64,000 nucleotides of DNA from Bigelowiella natans CCMP2755. Its lineage: Eukaryota > Cercozoa > Chlorarachniophyceae. The DNA lies in assembly GCA_000320545.1 (NCBI GenBank), contig ADNK01003348.1, positions 33,511 through 97,510 of the forward strand, given 5' to 3'. The translations under genes and the position numbers were made by a program. The notes beneath the pieces were generated by a model. That model did no database searches. It was not told the DNA's origin and worked only from the letters and a program-made list of their open reading frames with translations. How positions within the stretch are numbered: the first letter of the stretch is position 1; each line of letters starts with the position of its first letter. This document shows, piece by piece, positions 13,241 to 26,094 of the stretch.

Positions 13241-14910
13241 TTATCGCCTCGCACACAAGCTCTGGCTCAAATGCAGGAATACCTTCCTAAACTCAGTCCA
13301 GGGTCCGCGTAACCGCCGCACCAACGCAACACTCGCCATCGACCTTCTCGTCGATGCAGCGCTGCTGCTCTCATGCACTTGGTTGCTACCGGTGTTATTG
13401 CTGTCTCCACCTTTACTGTGATTAGCTATAGCCGCTCCCTTGCCTCGTTCTTCCATCTTGCTAACGGCGGAGGATGGTTTTGGTGGCAGAGTCGCAACTG
13501 CTGCCCTCGCTGCTGGGCCGTCATCATCTCCGTCACCACCATCCTCATCATCAAGGTAAACTTCGATGGCAAGAACCATGTCGGCGTTGCCTCCGGAAAC
13601 AGGCAGCCGTACCTCGAGTCGATATCCTTCTCTGCTGTACCGCACACCCGAACCCATTCGCACTAACACCTCCAGCACACGCCCGAGCAACATCTGAGGG
13701 CTGCACGGTAACTTCATGCGCGTGTAGCACCGCACTGCTACATCGCGATAAGAAGGGGGGGCGGGGAGGGACTTCGAATCCAGGCTGGAACTTATCTTTC
13801 TCTTGACTGACGTAGGGGAGAGGCTGCTGCTTCTTCTCCTCAGGGAACGCATGCGCGTGGTAGTCCTACTATTCGCAGAGGAGACGTCGTCTTCCGTGCT
13901 GAAATAGATGCGGTAATTTCAAATTCCAACTCAGTTTCTGGCAAGCTTTTGTGTGTGCGAGGGTTAGGGGGGAAGGGGGGGGGGGGGGAGGATCTCTTAT
14001 GGATTTGATTCTTTTCGCCATTCAATTTTGACTGCTTGCTTTTTGCCGACTACTACCTTTTCTCTTCGAACGATTCTATCTTCTTCCGCTCGCTCTCCTG
14101 CTCACTGTCGACGATGGTTTTCTTCTGGCTCAGCCTTTTTTTCAGTGCCTCAGCACTCAACGTCTTTCCCTCTGTTAACCACTTTGCTCTGTCAATAATG
14201 ATTTTAAGTGAAAGGAAAAGAAGGAGGAGAAGGAGCAGAACAAACAGCACTAGCCTCAACATTTGAAAATAACCGTGGTAGAGACGCACTCCAATAAAAA
14301 AACTTATTTTGAAAAATGATAAAAAATACAAAATGGGTGAACGCAACACAGAGTGTACTTGTGCAATAATCAATAATCAAAATTATAAAATTGCTGCTCT
14401 TTGGTTTTATATCTGCAGCAAAAGTAATACAGCCGATCGGCTCAAAGCATGCACAAGAAAGGGAAAACCGGGGACGACGGCGACGACGGCGACTACAACT
14501 ACTTCTCAATCGCTGGCATTTTCCAGCGCTTTGAAGACCCGACGCTCAGCATGCCCTCGATTATCTCTTAGGAAGATTGGGTGATACAAGCAGAAATAAA
14601 GAAGAAGAACACAGCAAGTCAGCTGACAGAAGATTACTGCAAAACTAGTCTTTACGAACGATGAAGACGCAAACGTAAGATTGGTGTATAGCGTGTAATC
14701 TTAAAGGGTTTGACTACAACAAAGAAGCTTCCAATCATAAGCAGCAATCGTAATCGGACTGCATTGCTACGACACAGCAACGCTTTGGGATGATGTTTCT
14801 CATATTCTTCACTTTGCCATTATGAAATAAATTCTTGCTGTTCGTTGCATTTCACATGCTCCTTTGTCGTTTTGACCATTGATATTACTTCTACTCTCAT
14901 CAGCATGAAT

Positions 14911-14948
<38 letters not shown>

Positions 14949-15455
14949 TGTACCCTTAAACTCAGGATCAAACGGGCGGTTCTGAGTTTCATGCGCCTTC
15001 CAGAACAGGGAAAACTTGCCCGCCTGGAGCTGCCGAAACCACCAGTCTCTCTTCCCGGGCTCTTGATACCTACCCAGACCGACGTTACATTCATCCGTTG
15101 AGCAGAGTCAGTATGTATTCATAATACAACTCCTTGTTCGTATAGTCGGAAAATCGCTAGCACGCATTTAGGTAATATGGACATATGATAAATACATACG
15201 CACGCATACATATATAGAAACAACGCATACAGGGTATCAAAAGCAGATATGGGAGCGTGTGCCCCTCCCTCCTCGTTCCCCTCCCATCAACCCTAAATTT
15301 GCACTCTTTCGTACACTACAAAAGGCTTACGGCGGACATCCTGTGCTCATTATAAAGAGAATCACCCCGCACGACCAAATATCACAAGCCTATACGAATA
15401 GCAATGCAGCAGCAGCCAAAAAGCATTCAGCCAAGCAGCGTGATAACATTAACAC

Positions 15456-15546
<91 letters not shown>

Positions 15547-16490
15547 GCCCCCCCTCCTCACCTTGTCATAGCCGTCGCCCTTATCATCGCTGCTCTGCAC
15601 AGACATGAAGACCTCCGGGGCCATATACGCCCTCGTCCCGGTGTAGGTGTGCATCATATCCTGCGCCGTGGAGGCGAAGCCAAAGTCAGCGAGTTTGAGC
15701 TGGAAGTTGGCGTCGAGGAGGAGGTTGTCCGGCTTCAGGTCTCTATGCACTATCCCTGCGTCATGGCACGCCCTCACCCCCGACATCAGCTGCGAGAAGT
15801 ACGTCCGAGCGACTTCGTGGGAAAATGACTGCGTGGGGGGAGAGGATCGTCAAATTTCGGCTTACTATGCTAAAATATTTGTCTTACGTTTAAAATTTCA
15901 ACTACAATTTTACGACAAGTGTTTTACGACAAGGAGCGAGGGTGGGGCATCTTTGTGCAGACTTATCCGCTATCAGCAAACGCAACCACACATTACTACG
16001 ACTTACCCCAGTGTAAAGCAGATAGTCCAAAAGTTCACCATTGGGCGCAAGCTCCAGGGCAATGTATGGTGCTGGCTCTCCGTCCTCAAGCTGCGCTTCC
16101 ATGTTGGATGCGATGAGCTTCAAGACGTGCGGGTGTTTTACCTTCTTCAGCGCTGTGATCTCGGATTTCTGCGTGTTATCAGGTTGTGTGTACGAGATGC
16201 GGGAACTCGGAACAACTTAAATAAATGCGTACTCGATATCTTATTGCGCCCTGTCCATCTCCCTCTTTCTCTCTCCCTCAACCCGTGCTCCACCTCGTTA
16301 TGTGTGAGATTACCAGCGCACGTTGCAGTCTCTGGCTTTGCTTTATGCGGCTTTTATTCAGAATCTTGAGGGCTACCAGCTCCCCTGAGGAAGAATGAGT
16401 ACCGAGGACGACCTTAGAGGTCAGACCTCGACCCAGTGTCATTCCAAGGATGTAGTCGTCCAGCCGCTCCTCCTTCTTTGAAGTGGCCAT
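13241..16490 (-). CDS. Ser/Thr protein kinase, CAMK/AMPK-related, with KA1-like C-terminus
   Basis: Eight exons that keep phase throughout: 16490..16314, 16168..16007, 15828..15562, 15389..15331, 15069..14954, 14566..14503, 14188..14057 and 13898..13241 (544 residues). Kinase motifs in order: glycine loop LGRGLTSKVVLG, VALKIL lysine, HRDLKPDN (His about 141), ADFGFAS (Asp about 161), GTRAYMAPEV, DIWSCGVILFIMSTG, DWWFRQLQAGKF. All catalytic residues are present. After the domain come IEKAKWLTEGKTLS and a charged linker, then a basic Ser-rich segment. The last 160 residues contain LGRVLEVLVRMGSGV, YRLEVRLP and WTEFRKVFLHLSQ, resembling a kinase-associated KA1 fold split by a low-complexity insert; in related kinases KA1 binds acidic phospholipids or autoinhibits. 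Substrate unknown. Confidence 0.9.
15457..15544 (+). repeat. (CT)n-(CA)n compound microsatellite
   Basis: Intronic between kinase exons 3 and 4. A GT run at 14911-14948 lies between exons 5 and 6. Confidence 0.95.
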
Positions 16491-17288
16491 TGTTCCCCAC
16501 TCCAGCCTTCTGCCAAATCTCTACCGAGCTGCTTTCTTTCCTGTACTCAAATCTTCTCCTTCCCGGCTTCTTCAAATCGAGAACTATCTATTTATCTCTG
16601 TGGATGCAGTGTTTTCCCCTCACCGGGTGCGAGAAGAAGTCAGGTGGGCGGAGGGTCGGAGCACTTCCGATGGGAATTCTGCCGAGGACCGTTCCTGATT
16701 AAGTGATTTAGTCGTAAATGTGTTGTCGCTATGTCAAAAACCCCTCGATGTTCCAAGTTTTCTTCTTCGTCTAATTCGTTCCTCTCGCCTGCAGTAGTAA
16801 GTCGTAGTTGCACCGGTGTTTCCCCCAACAAGAACAACAACAAAAACAACAAAAACAACAATGAAATAACCGAAAGAAGCTTCGGCAGGTCGGCGCTTTT
16901 CTCCAGGAGATACACCCTACAGTTGTGTTCCGAACAAAGAAGAGGACCCATTTCTTTTGTTGGGAGCCGGGCGAAGGCATGAAGAGGAATGCGACATGAT
17001 TTAATACAATGTCGCTCATTTATAACCGCATGCAAACGTGGACTCGGCTCTCTATTATTGGCAGGACAACATTTGAACTGAGAACAGCATAAAGGAGAAA
17101 AAGAAACAAAGGGACGACGAGGCTGCCCACAGGTAGCCGTTCTGTTGGTTGCCCCCTCCCTTCCACCCCCCGCCTACTGAAGGGAAGAGGGTAGTAGGAT
17201 TGTTTTGCCATTCGTTGAGAATAAATCGTGAACAGTGTTGATGGGAGTTTTTTCCGTTCCCCGTTCCCAACGGAATTTAGGAAAAAAA
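16491..17288. promoter_or_regulatory. Divergent region between kinase and threonine ammonia-lyase genes
   Basis: About 0.8 kb between divergent starts. It contains an ATG-initiated 83-codon frame at 16731-16982 with an Asn/Lys-rich AACAAC repeat that I do not accept as a gene. No clear promoter motif. Confidence 0.4.
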
Positions 17289-18483
17289 ATGTTGTTAAGA
17301 AGATCGCTTTTCCGGGGGCCTTTGCCATTGCTGAAGCGGGCCCGAGTCCTGTCAAAATCCTTCTCTTCGGCTCTCCCAGCCACGGAAGGAAAGAAAAAGT
17401 CGAAGGGAACCGACACTACAGTCGCTGGAACCGGATTTAGAAGGTATTTGTGTGCTGATCTACGTGTTGTTCTCATCGATATAATACCCGTTTGCCTGTG
17501 CTAGCTCGGCGGCGAAGGAGGTGAACTTGGAGCCCGTGGACGTTGCCTTCGATGAAATTGCAAGTGCCTATCATCGTATCCGTGGGGATATTCTCCGGTA
17601 TGGGGCGGGGGGCTTGCGATTTCGGGGATCGGTGATGAAGTCGACAATGTGATAATAATGGTGACTATGATAATCAGTACTACCTGTGATCGGTCCCACC
17701 ATCTGAGTAAAGCACTCGGAATGGATCTCTACGTAAAGCGTGAGTATCAACACGAAAGTGGCTCCTTTAAGGTACCAATTCGGAAATGGGAGGGGGGGAT
17801 AAGAGAAAGAAGCATCGGTATTTGAGTCTCATATGCGAGCCTGTCCTTCACCTCTATGTCCCCCCCTCTCCTACTGGCTTTTCGTCGCTTTCTTGTAGCA
17901 ATTGGGTTTTCGTCTACTCTAAATCCTGAGAAGCATTCAAGTTTGACATGTGAATGCTCTATGTGAAGGAGCGCGGAGCGTGCAACGCCTTGCATCGTCT
18001 TTCGGATGAGCAGAAAAAGAGAGGGGTGATAGCCGCCAGTGCAGGCAACCATGCACTGGCTCTCGCGCGCCATGGGAAGAGGATGGGCATCCCTGTCACT
18101 GTCGTCATGCCGACGGTTCGCATCTTAATTATGATAATAATTATTATTATTATTATTATTATTATTACTCTCCTTCTTTTGGGAAATTCGATCGAAGCTA
18201 CAAGTACTCGCACCTACGGGGTATGGGGCAGGGGCCGACACTTATACGTCCGAATTCGCTTTCATCGATGTTAACGGATGTGCGTGGTTGTCGTGTCGGC
18301 ACACACATACACACACGCGCGCGCGAGGACACCCACGCATCCAGCGAAACATCCGCATATATTTAACGTGTACAAATAAATCCATTTTACTTGTAATAGG
18401 TGGCTCCAATGACAAAGGTGATGAATTGTCGTGAGTACGGTGCGAAGGTGATGTGATTACACATTAAAATACAAAAACACACG

Positions 18484-18517
<34 letters not shown>

Positions 18518-19846
18518 CAAAGTATAAATGCAATCCTCCTTTTGCCGCACCGCAGGTGGTGATCGCAGGCAAGCACATCGTCGAGGCCAAAGGGCACGCG
18601 GAGCAGCTTGTGGATAAGGAGGGGCTAACGTACATCAACGGTACGCAAAAACATCAGTCTTCGACTAAGCGTGTGTGTGTGTGCGTTGTGTGTGCCTGTG
18701 TGTGTAGCCGTAACCAGTTATCAAACCCTTCGATGGAGATTTGACTGGTTGGTTTTCATCTTGCGAAGGCTACGATCATCCTGACATCATCGCGGGTGCG
18801 GGTACCGTAGGCTGGGAAGCTCTTGAGCAGGTCTCCCCCCCCCCCCCCCCCCCCCTAAGTATGTCATTGTGCGGCAGTGGAGATTGGCGAGTTTGTTATC
18901 GTTTTGTAACAACACGAACTATCCCTCGAAAAGGTCCCCGACATGGACGCCATAGTTGTACCAGTGGGGGGGGCAGGGCTTATAGCAGGTAGTAGCAGCA
19001 GCAGTAGCGAATGGCGAGGATGATGAAGCTGCCGCCATGTGCCACCCCGCTTTCAGTGACTTTTCCTCATAATTCATAAATACTCGCGTACATTATCGAG
19101 TGTGGGGGGAAGGGGTTCTTTAAGGACTAGGAATCATCATCATCATCATCATTAACCATCACCACTGTGCTCATCTGATATCCCGTGAAGGCATCGCCGT
19201 CGTGATGAAGACCTTGAAGCCAGACGTGCAAGTAATCGGCGTCGAGCCGAAACTCTGCGCATCCTACACAGCGGCGATCGAGGCTGGCGAGGTACGTGCG
19301 ACCGTGACGCTTGCTGCGAAGTAGAGAAGGAAGAAGAAGAAGAAGACGGTTTGATGAAGATGAAGAAGGGCAATTGTGCTCAAGATGGGGATAGATGCTG
19401 GGAGGGGGATAGGAGGAAAGGGATTGATGCATAATTAGTTTTTAATTGAGGATTGGACATACTAGCTATCATATAAATGGAGAAGGGGGAGGAGGGGGAG
19501 GGTGGAGGTGCGTGCTTGTTTTTCTCCGTATAAGTCAACGATTAAGCGATTGTTATACTGGCCCCTCCCCCCCCCCCCCCTCCTTTAGGTGGTGGATGGC
19601 GTTACTGGTGCGACCCTCGCTGATGGTTTGGCAGTTCCCCGCGTTGGTGATAATGCATTCAAAACTGCACGACACAGAGTGGACAAGGTGCTAGTATTAG
19701 CAGTAGTTGCGGCTGTAGCGTTAATAGTAGTTGTAGTAGTAGTAGTAGTAGGAGGAGGAGGATGAGGAGGAGGAATCGTCATCCTTTTTGCAATAGTCGG
19801 GTTCTCAGCCACGCAGCGTTACAGAAACGAGAAAGATACTAGCCAA

Positions 19847-19877
<31 letters not shown>

Positions 19878-20426
19878 CTTCTTCTTCCGTCTTCTTCTTC
19901 TTTGTCTTCTTCCATTTTTCATCTCTGGTGGCAATTGCTATGTGTGCCCCCGCTCAGATGATATGCGTCGACGAAGGCAGCATCGCCCTCGCAGTGCTAC
20001 GGCTCTGTGAGGTCGAAAAGTGCGTCGTGGAGGGGGGGGGGGCAACAGGTAACACTGCGAGATGCACGAAGCTTGCTTTGAATTGCTATAACAGCAATGA
20101 CATCGTCACTGCTGCCGCCATTTTTCCTTCCTCTCCCCACATTGCCATCGCTAAGGCATTCACCACATGACAACCGACAGGGCTAGCAGCGCTGCTCGAG
20201 AACGAGTGCCCTGAGTTGAAAGGCAAGAAGGTACGGCCTCATCGCATGATGTAAAGGAGTCGTCACAGATATCCATCCATCACAGATATCCATCTAGTGG
20301 TTGCTTCTAATAAAAGGGGAGAATCATGCGTGAAATCAACAGTGTGGGATGATGATAAACATAACAACTAATTTTGGTATCTTGCTTTGGTCGCTGTCGT
20401 CGCACCCTCTCTCTTTCTCTTTCTCT

Positions 20427-20474
<48 letters not shown>

Positions 20475-21039
20475 AATCGGTATTTGTTAGGTCGTGCTGC
20501 CTCTATGCGGGGGGAACATCGACATCACGGTCAAAACAGCAGCCGATTCACAAACCGAATCGAGATCGCAACATATAGGATGGATATACATCGCTGTTGT
20601 TGTTGTTGTTGTTGTTATTTGTTATTATTGTTTTCATTGTTATGGCGATGATGTGGGTGCTCCGGGAAGTGCTGGTGGTGATTCGCAGTGAGCGCATAAA
20701 CCCCTCTTTGCTGCCAACGCAACTAACAGCATCACTGTTGGGCAGGTCCTTGGCCGCGTGATCGAGCGAGGTCTAGCTGCTGACGGACGGCTCATTCGTT
20801 TCGTGTCTACTGTTAGCGACCGGCCAGGAGGTCATTTGATAAACAGAAGAATAATATTTTTAAATAGCAATGACGATGGTGGTGATGATAATAGCCAAGA
20901 AGCTACAAAAAACATCTATAACCGCGCTTCTCGAGATCCATAACACGATTCATGTTGTTGTCGCTGCCATCGAAGCATACGTCTGTAGCTGATTCACTGA
21001 GGACGATGTTCACGTCCCTCCCCCCCCGCTTTTCTGAAT

Positions 21040-21099
<60 letters not shown>

Positions 21100-21625
21100 T
21101 ATATGTACTAATATATGCATGAATAACTAGGCATCAATGGCGTGACGAAGATCCTCTCCGAGCAGGGCGCTTCTATCAAAGAAATCTTCCACGAGCGCGC
21201 GTGGCTGCAGTCCAATGTGTACAACGTGCAGATTAAGTGCGTGATCGAGGTCACAGACCGAGAGCATGGGATCAGGGTATTAGCGCACGCTCCGCCAATT
21301 GCTCGTGGTGTTTAAAGCATCGGCTGCTAGATGATGATGATGATATGATGATGATGATGATGGTAGTGGCGGTGTTGCTGGCGATGATAACGATTGTAAC
21401 AGCGATGACGACGACGAGATCATAGATCATAACACAGCGATGCGGTACCGTATTAGACTGATGTTTTTCCTCCGAAAACGTCCCGAAAACATCTAGGTCC
21501 ACCAAGAGCTGATAAATCAAGGCTACCCAACCCTAATGATGAACGAAAGCGAGGCGGGGAGCGAGTTCTCAGCACAAAGCCAGCAGAAACTAGGGCAAAT
21601 CCGGCCACAGGGGTTACGGATATAA
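17289..21625 (+). CDS. Threonine (serine) ammonia-lyase, PLP-dependent, with ACT-like C-terminus
   Basis: Sixteen phase-consistent exons: 17289..17443, 17505..17597, 17678..17771, 17969..18115, 18400..18447, 18556..18640, 18769..18830, 18934..18988, 19191..19291, 19589..19687, 19958..20048, 20181..20230, 20491..20529, 20746..20830, 21131..21276 and 21497..21625 (492 residues). It deaminates threonine to 2-oxobutyrate. The first 30 residues (MLLRRSLFRGPLPLLKRARV) look like a mitochondrial presequence; an in-frame ATG at 17241 would add 16. The PLP lysine is Lys114 in GSFKERGACNAL, exactly the last codon of exon 3. Other family marks are SAGNHALALA, the phosphate-cup VGGAGLIAG, GATGLAALLEN and LCGGNID. 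The end (RFVSTVSDRPGGINGV, ILSEQGASIKEIFHERAW) fits an ACT-type domain of the catabolic/short form. Every intron is GT-AG. Confidence 0.95.
19849..19906 (+). repeat. (TTC)n microsatellite
   Basis: Intronic, upstream of exon 11 of the ammonia-lyase gene. Other intronic runs in this gene: TTA at 18124-18168, poly-C near 18835-18855 and 19567-19580, CT at 20409-20470, CA-TA at 21043-21097. Confidence 0.9.
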
Positions 21626-22665
21626 AGCAATAAATGCTTCACATGCATTGCGCGTGCTATGTACTGAAGGAAATCATGCAGTATTATATATTAGTATATC
21701 GCATGCACGAGAATGTAGCAAGCAGATGCAGTGACGAGGCGAGTGCAGTTTTCGTGGTGAGTAACTCATGTGCATTTGTTTTTCTACCATGTTCTAACGC
21801 TTGGCGATTAAAATTTCAATTATTCCATGTGTAAGTGCTAAATTACTCTTATTTCGTCATACGCACATGGAGCCATCTAGCCATACTAGCATAATGAGCG
21901 TCATAATGCGGTGATGAAGTAGCGCATTCTATGCTGGCAATGCTAGAATGCTAGAATGTGCGGCTCAAGCATTACAAGCTGAACCACATCTGCGATGCAT
22001 CTATGCTACATGCTAGCATATAAGCATGTGTACACGTACTAGCGTAGGTGCGCACATGCTGAACAACAATGGGTACAGCTATGCATGTTATAATCGATCT
22101 ACACTAATACTTGTGTACAGTGTGCATACCAACATGTGTGCGTATATGTGTTTATGTAATAATAATAGCATGTTTTAATAAAGGGCTATTTTAGGATGAC
22201 CATGATTTTAATAAAAGATGCAATCATTCACATTTAGGGCGTTCCGACGACATTAGGATCTAGCGATATTTGTGCACTGGCAGCTAGAGTCGCATGAAAT
22301 TGTGGACAGAGGCATGACGATGCGCCCAAATCTAGAAATACCCAGCTGTAGAGCTGGGACAAAGCAAGGCTTGAAGGGCTATGCTAGGTAAGTATATGTA
22401 AACACCATATGCGAAGCTAGGTGTGTGCGTTCGATACATGCATCCACTGCTGCGCGCCACTCCAACATTATCATTCCCGCAAATTTGCGGTGCAACGTCT
22501 GGACGCGCGTCGATGGGATGGGCTATTAAGTTAACAATACTAATAACCGAAATGTAAATAGAAGTAACAAAGAATGAATACGATCTAGAATTGCTGATGA
22601 AGTATGATCTTTCTCATCAACTCCAATACCGATATGGTAATATCCTAAATTTGTACGCTGGTAGC

Positions 22666-22700
<35 letters not shown>

Positions 22701-22823
22701 ACTTTTTCTGTCACGGTTGATGCTAGGACAGACAACACAGACCTCGAAGAACCATCAGAATATGGTGATGGCGATCTAAAATATAGAATAGAAGCAGGGA
22801 GAGGGCGGGAGGGAGAAGTTTTC
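21626..22823. other. Convergent intergenic region, no gene seen
   Basis: Between the 3' ends of the ammonia-lyase gene (+) and the membrane protein (-). Dense in GCATGC/CTAG tetramers; a GT run at 22668-22700. No coding signal. Confidence 0.55.
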
Positions 22824-23693
22824 CTAATCTCGCACCACCCCAACTACATCTGCGAACTTCGGTCCGCTCGGCGCATTACTAGTCTTCATGTTTGCCTCGT
22901 TAATATAATACTGATCCCCGCGATGACGTCCAGAAAGGGGAGGGGACTGCAGGATATCCACGACGTGTTCTCCTAGAAGTCTCACCGGGTAAAATAGCGC
23001 CTTTCTTCCTTTGGGGCTGGCCCCTTCCGAGTGCGCAAACCTCTTCGCCAGGATGACCGCGGTCTCCCGGAAGGTGTACAGACCGACAATGAAGGTGCTC
23101 ACCATCGCTAGGAACGCGACGTAGGCATCCGCGTATGATCCGAGAGAATTGTTCCAGATGCGAAAAGCGCTCGTCGCGCTCGCGCCGGCGAGGAAGGAGC
23201 ACAGGCTCAGCTCGGGGTTGAAACCGTACCCCACCCCCAAGGCCGAGGCTGCGGCGTGCACCACGGACCCGAAAGCGGAAACTAGAAGGGCGCCGACCCA
23301 CAACAGCATCCAATGAAAGCTGAGAGGGTAGATCATGAGGAATACGAACGCAATCAAAGCTGGAGAGTAGGAAATGCCTGAGGCGACCACGATGCCGTGC
23401 GAACCGCCTACCTTGCAGCTCACATAGTCCCCTCGAAGAACCAAAGCCTTCAGGACTGTTCTCATGTGTGCCACACGGGTGGATAGATTCGGGAGGCTGC
23501 GCTGCATCTTTTCTTGCTTCGCGTGTGAGAGGAACAGCTCTGAGGCGACTTTGTTGTTGTTGTGATTGTTACTGTGGCGCTTCAAGCTGTCTATGCTGGT
23601 ATCAACGTTACTGTAGTCGTGAATTCCAGAGGATAAGGAGGGGGATGCGGAGGAGGAAGAGGAGGTGCAATGCACGCCTTCAGTGGTTTTCAT
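22824..23693 (-). CDS. Orphan multi-pass membrane protein
   Basis: A single open frame of 289 residues from ATG 23693; the frame extends upstream only through non-ATG codons. The first 100 residues are hydrophilic, with Ser- and Asn-rich stretches (SSSSSASPSLSSG, HSNNHNNNK). From about residue 115 there are four or five hydrophobic helices: ISYSPALIAFVFLMIYPLSF, MLLWVGALLVSAFGSVVHAA, a Leu/Ser/Ala segment around LSLCSFLAGASATSAF, and AFLAMVSTFIVGLYTF. The C-terminal 60 residues are polar. I do not recognise a family. Hydrophobicity, length and low complexity confined to the N-terminus argue that it is real. It could be one exon of a longer gene. Confidence 0.5.
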   Translation of the reverse strand: MKTTEGVHCTSSSSSASPSLSSGIHDYSNVDTSIDSLKRHSNNHNNNKVASELFLSHAKQEKMQRSLPNLSTRVAHMRTVLKALVLRGDYVSCKVGGSHGIVVASGISYSPALIAFVFLMIYPLSFHWMLLWVGALLVSAFGSVVHAAASALGVGYGFNPELSLCSFLAGASATSAFRIWNNSLGSYADAYVAFLAMVSTFIVGLYTFRETAVILAKRFAHSEGASPKGRKALFYPVRLLGEHVVDILQSPPLSGRHRGDQYYINEANMKTSNAPSGPKFADVVGVVRD

Positions 23694-25691
23694 CGCGCCA
23701 CATCGAGTGGCGATTTGAGGTGGTGGGAGGAGGGGGAAAGAGTGGATATGTAATCTGTAAGAACGAGATGCTTTTTCACCCTGCGACAACGTGAACAGAA
23801 AATAGTTTTTTGGTTGTTTTGCAGGACAATTCTGCATGGGATTTCGTGTTTTGTTTTGTCGTAACTGTTGGATGTGGCCTTGCTGCCGGAAACAAATTCA
23901 TTCTTCAAGAATCGACATGACACGCCCCTCTAGCCTTGTCCACCTGCTTGAAAGCTTGTCAGCAGTGCTTGCAGCACACCTTGTTGGTGTGCCGAATGGC
24001 ATGAACACGAACTAGACGAATCTTGAATCTTGAATCTTAAATCTTGAATGACACTGCAAGTGTCTTGCAACACTTTGGAAGTGTGGTTTTGCTTCATCAT
24101 TGTTCATTGTTCATTGTTCATTGAATGAAGTCCCTCATTCCAACATTGCTAGGTCGAATGGTGCACGTTGTCCAGTTGTCTCTGCGCGTGCACGCGTGGA
24201 ACAACGCGGTGAGTGGGCAGATGAGCCACTTTTGCAGTTCGAGAGTTGCTGATTGATCTGGCACAACCATGATGAAGTGATCATCAATCAGTGGTTGTTC
24301 AGTGGAAATCATCGGAGAAGCTTGTTTTCGGAGAATTGAGTCGCAGCAGGGCACTTGAAGGCTCAGTTTTGGAGTTGTTGCCACGCTTTCAGCTGGATTC
24401 CTGACACCACCATCTTGTTGGAGTCCAATCACACCTGTGAAATTGCTTCCTTCGTTCACTCATCCAAATCAACTAGCCAATGATGATCACACATGTGGGT
24501 TGCATGCACATGCATCTCGCCTCACAAATCTCTGGACTTGACGACGTGCAAAAGTGAAGTGATCTTTTGTCTTGCCCAGTTGTGTGTGCTTGATCGAAAC
24601 GTCATTGCATGAGCCTGGTCTCCCCCTAATCTTGCTAGCTTGCACCGATTGCACACAATGCATCGCTAGATCGCATCTAGACATCGTGTGTATATGTGCG
24701 CACACGCTGCATCTGCTAGCTAGCTAGGCCCGAGCAGCATGATGTGATTTGTCTTGATTGTGCGTTTCATCATCCGCTGAGCCAAACTGAAGAACGTGCA
24801 CGTAGTCTTGCTGACTTTCATCAGCGTCCCCACGCACGCATGCATCGCAATGAATTCGTGTGTGCGTAAAACATGCGTGATCACACTGCAGACACATGCA
24901 AGCAAGTGTCTAGATGCACCTGTCTGTGACTAGACTGCATGCATGCTTCTCGTTTCATCGTTGAAGACCGTGCACATACATCATGTTTATGCCTAAAGAT
25001 TTAGATAAGTATAGAGATGCATCCATGTCTTCGTTTCACAGTAAATTATTTATCAATAATTAACACTGTCAAGAGCTGGTGTGATGACAATCAGCAGAAC
25101 TCCACTAAAGATAAGTTGCTCGGCGGTGCAGGGCATATCCTGAAATGCTGTTAAACATTATCAGAAAACAGCCTCACGCCGCGAAAAAGCTATGTTTCCC
25201 TTCTTCAACTTCACTATCTGCTCATTCCTCATATACCCAAAACAAACGTCATCAGCTTCCTCGTAGCATGGTAGTAAGAGTAGTTACAGTAATATTTTGC
25301 AGAATTCAAATTATTCTTAGCAATACACACTACACACGAACAACGCGGGAGAGCTAATTCAGATTTTTCCTTTCTCCCCTCCCAATGCAGCCACCTGCAA
25401 GCACCAAATCAAATATAGCATCGGGTGATCGACAGAAGTGAGACGCATCACCATTAAGGATGGGATTCGAAAACTTCCTTTTGACGGAATGCGCCATAGA
25501 ACAAGAGGGGGGAGAAGAACTTTATTCATATAACCGTTGTTGTATCGAATGTCCACTGCTCTTACTACTACTATACTACTACTCGCTATTAAGCCGATGG
25601 CAATTTGCATCTGTAGTAATCTAGACCAACAAATAATCGTGCTCACTACAACTGATACCGAAATCGATCGGCTTATCACTTGGGACGGGTC
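23694..25691. other. Intergenic region: 5' flank of membrane gene and 3' flank of TrxR
   Basis: From about 23930 to 25000 the sequence changes character, with direct short repeats (ATCTTGA at 24020-24050, TTCATTG x4 at 24098-24125) and many TGCATGCA-type palindromes. This may be an inserted element remnant but has no recognisable transposase or terminal repeats. The last 700 bases (25000-25691) should hold the TrxR 3' UTR and its SECIS element. Confidence 0.45.
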
Positions 25692-25804
25692 TTAGCCTCA
25701 GCAGCTTGTTTTTTCAGGGTCTTTCCCTGAAGCTTTTGTCACCTCCAATCCTACGACTTCCTCCGCACTCTGGTAGAAGAGGGAGGGGGTTTCGGTCGCG
25801 AGGA

Positions 25805-25844
<40 letters not shown>

Positions 25845-25927
25845 CAGTGTCATCAGATCAGCTGACAACAACGCAGACGAAATCACAATCAAGCCTGCAT
25901 GTGTATTAAAATACATGTTGAATTATA

Positions 25928-25967
<40 letters not shown>

Positions 25968-26055
25968 ACTGCTTTCCATGTTACCGTTGGGTGAATGCCC
26001 ACCGCAGACACTAGATCGCAATACCGCATTCCCATATTATACGCAACAGAGAAGC

Positions 26056-26094
<39 letters not shown>

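Noticed and set aside
16731-16982. ATG-initiated 83-codon frame with Asn/Lys repeat
   Set aside because: It lies in a divergent promoter region, its main feature is an AACAAC repeat, and nothing supports translation.
24118-24905. Several minus-strand frames of 60-113 codons
   Set aside because: Translations look random, with no motif, and the DNA is dominated by short palindromic words.
25692-25703. Reading TGA as the ordinary stop of TrxR
   Set aside because: The next codons Gly-stop complete the Cys-Sec-Gly tail typical of the family, so recoding is the better explanation, although SECIS evidence is missing.
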